From contig JAUYHV010000071.1 in assembly GCA_030689845.1 (NCBI GenBank), positions 1-7,435 on the forward strand: 7,435 nt of DNA, in the 5' to 3' direction. This DNA is from Dehalococcoidia bacterium (GTDB lineage Bacteria > Chloroflexota > Dehalococcoidia > JACQUA01). Below, one piece after another: positions 5,881 to 7,435 of the stretch (positions are counted from its first letter, which is position 1; each line of letters opens with the position of its first letter). The translations under genes were made by a program, and so were the position numbers. Under the pieces are notes generated by a model, which worked only from the letters and a program-made list of their open reading frames with translations, did no database searches and had not been told where the DNA came from.

Positions 5881-7435
5881 TCTCCACCTTCTTTCCACAC
5901 ACGAGCCATTTCCTTCCTCAAAGGAAGGTGCTCCGGCAATTTCAACCCCGGGTCTTTTTCAAACAATTTCTCTGCCTCTCTGCGTGCCGTTTCCAGAATG
6001 GCGATATCGGTCAGTTTAGCCATACGCAAATCCGGCATCCCTGCCTGCCTGGTGCCGAAGAATTCTCCGGGACCGCGGAGTTTTAAGTCCTCCTCCGCCA
6101 ATATAAATCCGTCGTGTATTTTTTCTATCAAATTTAAACGTTCTCTGCCCTGGGGCGATGGTTCTTCAGCCAAAAGAAGACAATAGCTCTTTTCCGTGCC
6201 GCGCCCCACTCTACCACGAAACTGGTGTAATTGCGACAGTCCGAAACGGTCGGCTCCTTCTACAAGCATAACAGTAGCGTTGGGTACATCTATTCCGACT
6301 TCTACAACCGCCGTGGAAACCAGGATATCGAGCTCTCCATCCCGGAAATGACGCATAGTTTCCTCTTTTTTTTCGGATTTCATCTTTCCATGGAGTAATC
6401 CCAGGCGAAGTTCAGGGAAAACATCCCGGGAAAGATATGTGTACTCCACGACAGCCGCCTTTGCCGCAATTGATTCTGATTCCTCTATTAACGGACAGAT
6501 AACAAAAGCCTGCCTTCCGCTTTGGATTTGCTGTTTTAAAAACTCAAACGCAGCCTGCCTTTTTTCAGGAAGAACCCATTTTGTCGAAATCTTTTGCCTC
6601 CCTGGCGGCACCTCATCAATTATAGACAAGTCCAGGTCTCCATACAAGGTCAAAGCCAGTGTCCGTGGTATCGGGGTCGCAGTCATAACAAGAATATGAG
6701 GATTAAAACCCTTTTGCCTTAAAGCAGAGCGCTGTAATACTCCAAAGCGGTGCTGCTCATCTATCACTACCAGACCCAGGCGTTTAAATTCCACTCCTTC
6801 CTGAATCAGGGCGTGTGTCCCGATTACTATATGGGCTTTGCCCTCAGCAATCAAGCCTTTCAACTCCCGCTTAGCTTTCACCGGCAGGCTGCCTTTTAAT
6901 AAAACGATGGTAATCGGCTCTTCCAGGGGAGATTCCAGAACTGCTATATTTCCACTTATGCGGGGTTGAAAACCAGCCTGGGACAGCAACCGGATGAAAC
7001 TCTGGAAATGCTGTTCCACCAGGACCTCCGTGGGGGCCATAATGGCTGTCTGAAAACCGTTGGCAACAGCCATAACAAGGGCTGCAAGAGCTACGACGGT
7101 CTTTCCGGAACCGACTTCCCCCTGGAGCAAACGACTCATAGGTTTACCTTTTTGAATATCACCAAGGATATCCTGTAAAACCCTGTTTTGAGCACGGGTG
7201 AGTTCGAAAGGCAATGATGTCAAAAACCTTTCGAGAATATCATTTTTTAAAGCCATGGCATTACCTGGCTGGCTCTCCTGCCAGTTTCGCTTTTGTTTTA
7301 CCACTCCGAGTTGAAGTAAAAAAAGCTCATCAAAAGCCAGGCGTTCCCGTGATGTGTTTTTTACTTTGAGGTTTTCGGGATAATGGAACTGTAATATGGC
7401 CTCCGGTAATGCGGGTAATTTGCATGTCCTTAATA
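5871..7435 (-). CDS. recG: ATP-dependent DNA helicase RecG (5'-truncated by window edge)
   Basis: RecG unwinds branched DNA such as stalled forks and Holliday junctions and drives fork regression in the cytoplasm. About 520 C-terminal codons are present; the frame stays open to base 7435, so the start and much of the N-terminal wedge domain (roughly 160-180 residues by family length) lie outside. The first GTG at 7304 is internal: upstream codons give LAFDELFLLQLG, a typical RecG stretch. In fragment numbering the motifs are Walker A GEVGSGKT (about 105-112), Walker B DEQH (225-228) followed by RFGV, TATPIPRT (251-258), motif VI QFRGRVGRG (404-412), and the C-terminal GEFFGTRQAGMPDL. A stretch of about 19 residues between motifs Ia and Ib looks like an insertion. 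The end overlaps the argS start by 10 nt, which implies co-transcription. Identity is secure. Confidence 0.97.
   Translation of the reverse strand, partial: LRTCKLPALPEAILQFHYPENLKVKNTSRERLAFDELFLLQLGVVKQKRNWQESQPGNAMALKNDILERFLTSLPFELTRAQNRVLQDILGDIQKGKPMSRLLQGEVGSGKTVVALAALVMAVANGFQTAIMAPTEVLVEQHFQSFIRLLSQAGFQPRISGNIAVLESPLEEPITIVLLKGSLPVKAKRELKGLIAEGKAHIVIGTHALIQEGVEFKRLGLVVIDEQHRFGVLQRSALRQKGFNPHILVMTATPIPRTLALTLYGDLDLSIIDEVPPGRQKISTKWVLPEKRQAAFEFLKQQIQSGRQAFVICPLIEESESIAAKAAVVEYTYLSRDVFPELRLGLLHGKMKSEKKEETMRHFRDGELDILVSTAVVEVGIDVPNATVMLVEGADRFGLSQLHQFRGRVGRGTEKSYCLLLAEEPSPQGRERLNLIEKIHDGFILAEEDLKLRGPGEFFGTRQAGMPDLRMAKLTDIAILETARREAEKLFEKDPGLKLPEHLPLRKEMARVWKEGGEWN
5884..5890 (-). promoter_or_regulatory. 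ribosome binding site of argS
   Basis: AAGGTGG on the minus strand, ending 3 nt before the ATG at 5880 (6 nt if only AAGG pairs). It lies within the last codons of recG. It decides the argS start in favour of the ATG over the GTG at 5898, because it would fall inside the coding sequence if the GTG were used. Confidence 0.6.

Noticed and set aside
5881..5898. Upstream GTG at 5898 as the argS start
   Set aside because: It adds MERRWR, which is just the ribosome site and recG end read in frame, and no Shine-Dalgarno precedes it at good spacing.

Overview
The window is a tightly packed, entirely minus-strand gene block followed on its left by about 550 bases of repeat-rich, mostly non-coding DNA. 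The order in the direction of transcription (right to left) is recG (5' end beyond the window), argS, then three genes for the large molybdopterin, FAD and [2Fe-2S] subunits of a xanthine-dehydrogenase-family molybdenum hydroxylase. Every junction is an overlap or a 1-base gap (10-nt, GTGA, 1-nt, ATGA), so the five genes very probably form one transcript with translational coupling. No promoter is visible inside the block; it must lie beyond the right edge or within coding sequence.

The DNA is bacterial and of medium GC by eye. The ArgS and RecG proteins look most like those of Firmicutes (Clostridia/Peptococcia-like anaerobes), but this is a judgement from sequence style, not a search. The combination of a non-CO-type molybdenum hydroxylase and dispersed ATTCC/GGAAT palindromes would suit an environmental anaerobe or facultative organism.

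RecG is the branched-DNA helicase and ArgS charges tRNA-Arg; both are housekeeping. The three-subunit enzyme has the gene order and subunit sizes of the E. coli xdhABC type (Mo, FAD, FeS). It has all eight Fe-S cysteines, the FAD motifs and the candidate catalytic glutamate. It lacks the cysteine loop of true aerobic CO dehydrogenase and the extra [4Fe-4S] insert of 4-hydroxybenzoyl-CoA reductase. Its substrate cannot be named. No cofactor-maturation gene (XdhC/CoxI or MobA type) is present in the window.

The left 550 bases hold three ATTCC..GGAAT palindromes of the dRS3-like type, two of them nested into one long imperfect palindrome. They also hold a separate palindrome with 24-bp arms framed by an outer inverted repeat. 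A minus-strand frame open from 285 to the window edge carries what look like the two ends of a GIY-YIG endonuclease gene with repeat sequence where its core should be. I regard this as a decayed gene. I found no convincing undescribed system; the most notable points are the hydroxylase coupled to argS, its altered Mo-site loop, and the repeat/GIY-YIG mosaic.
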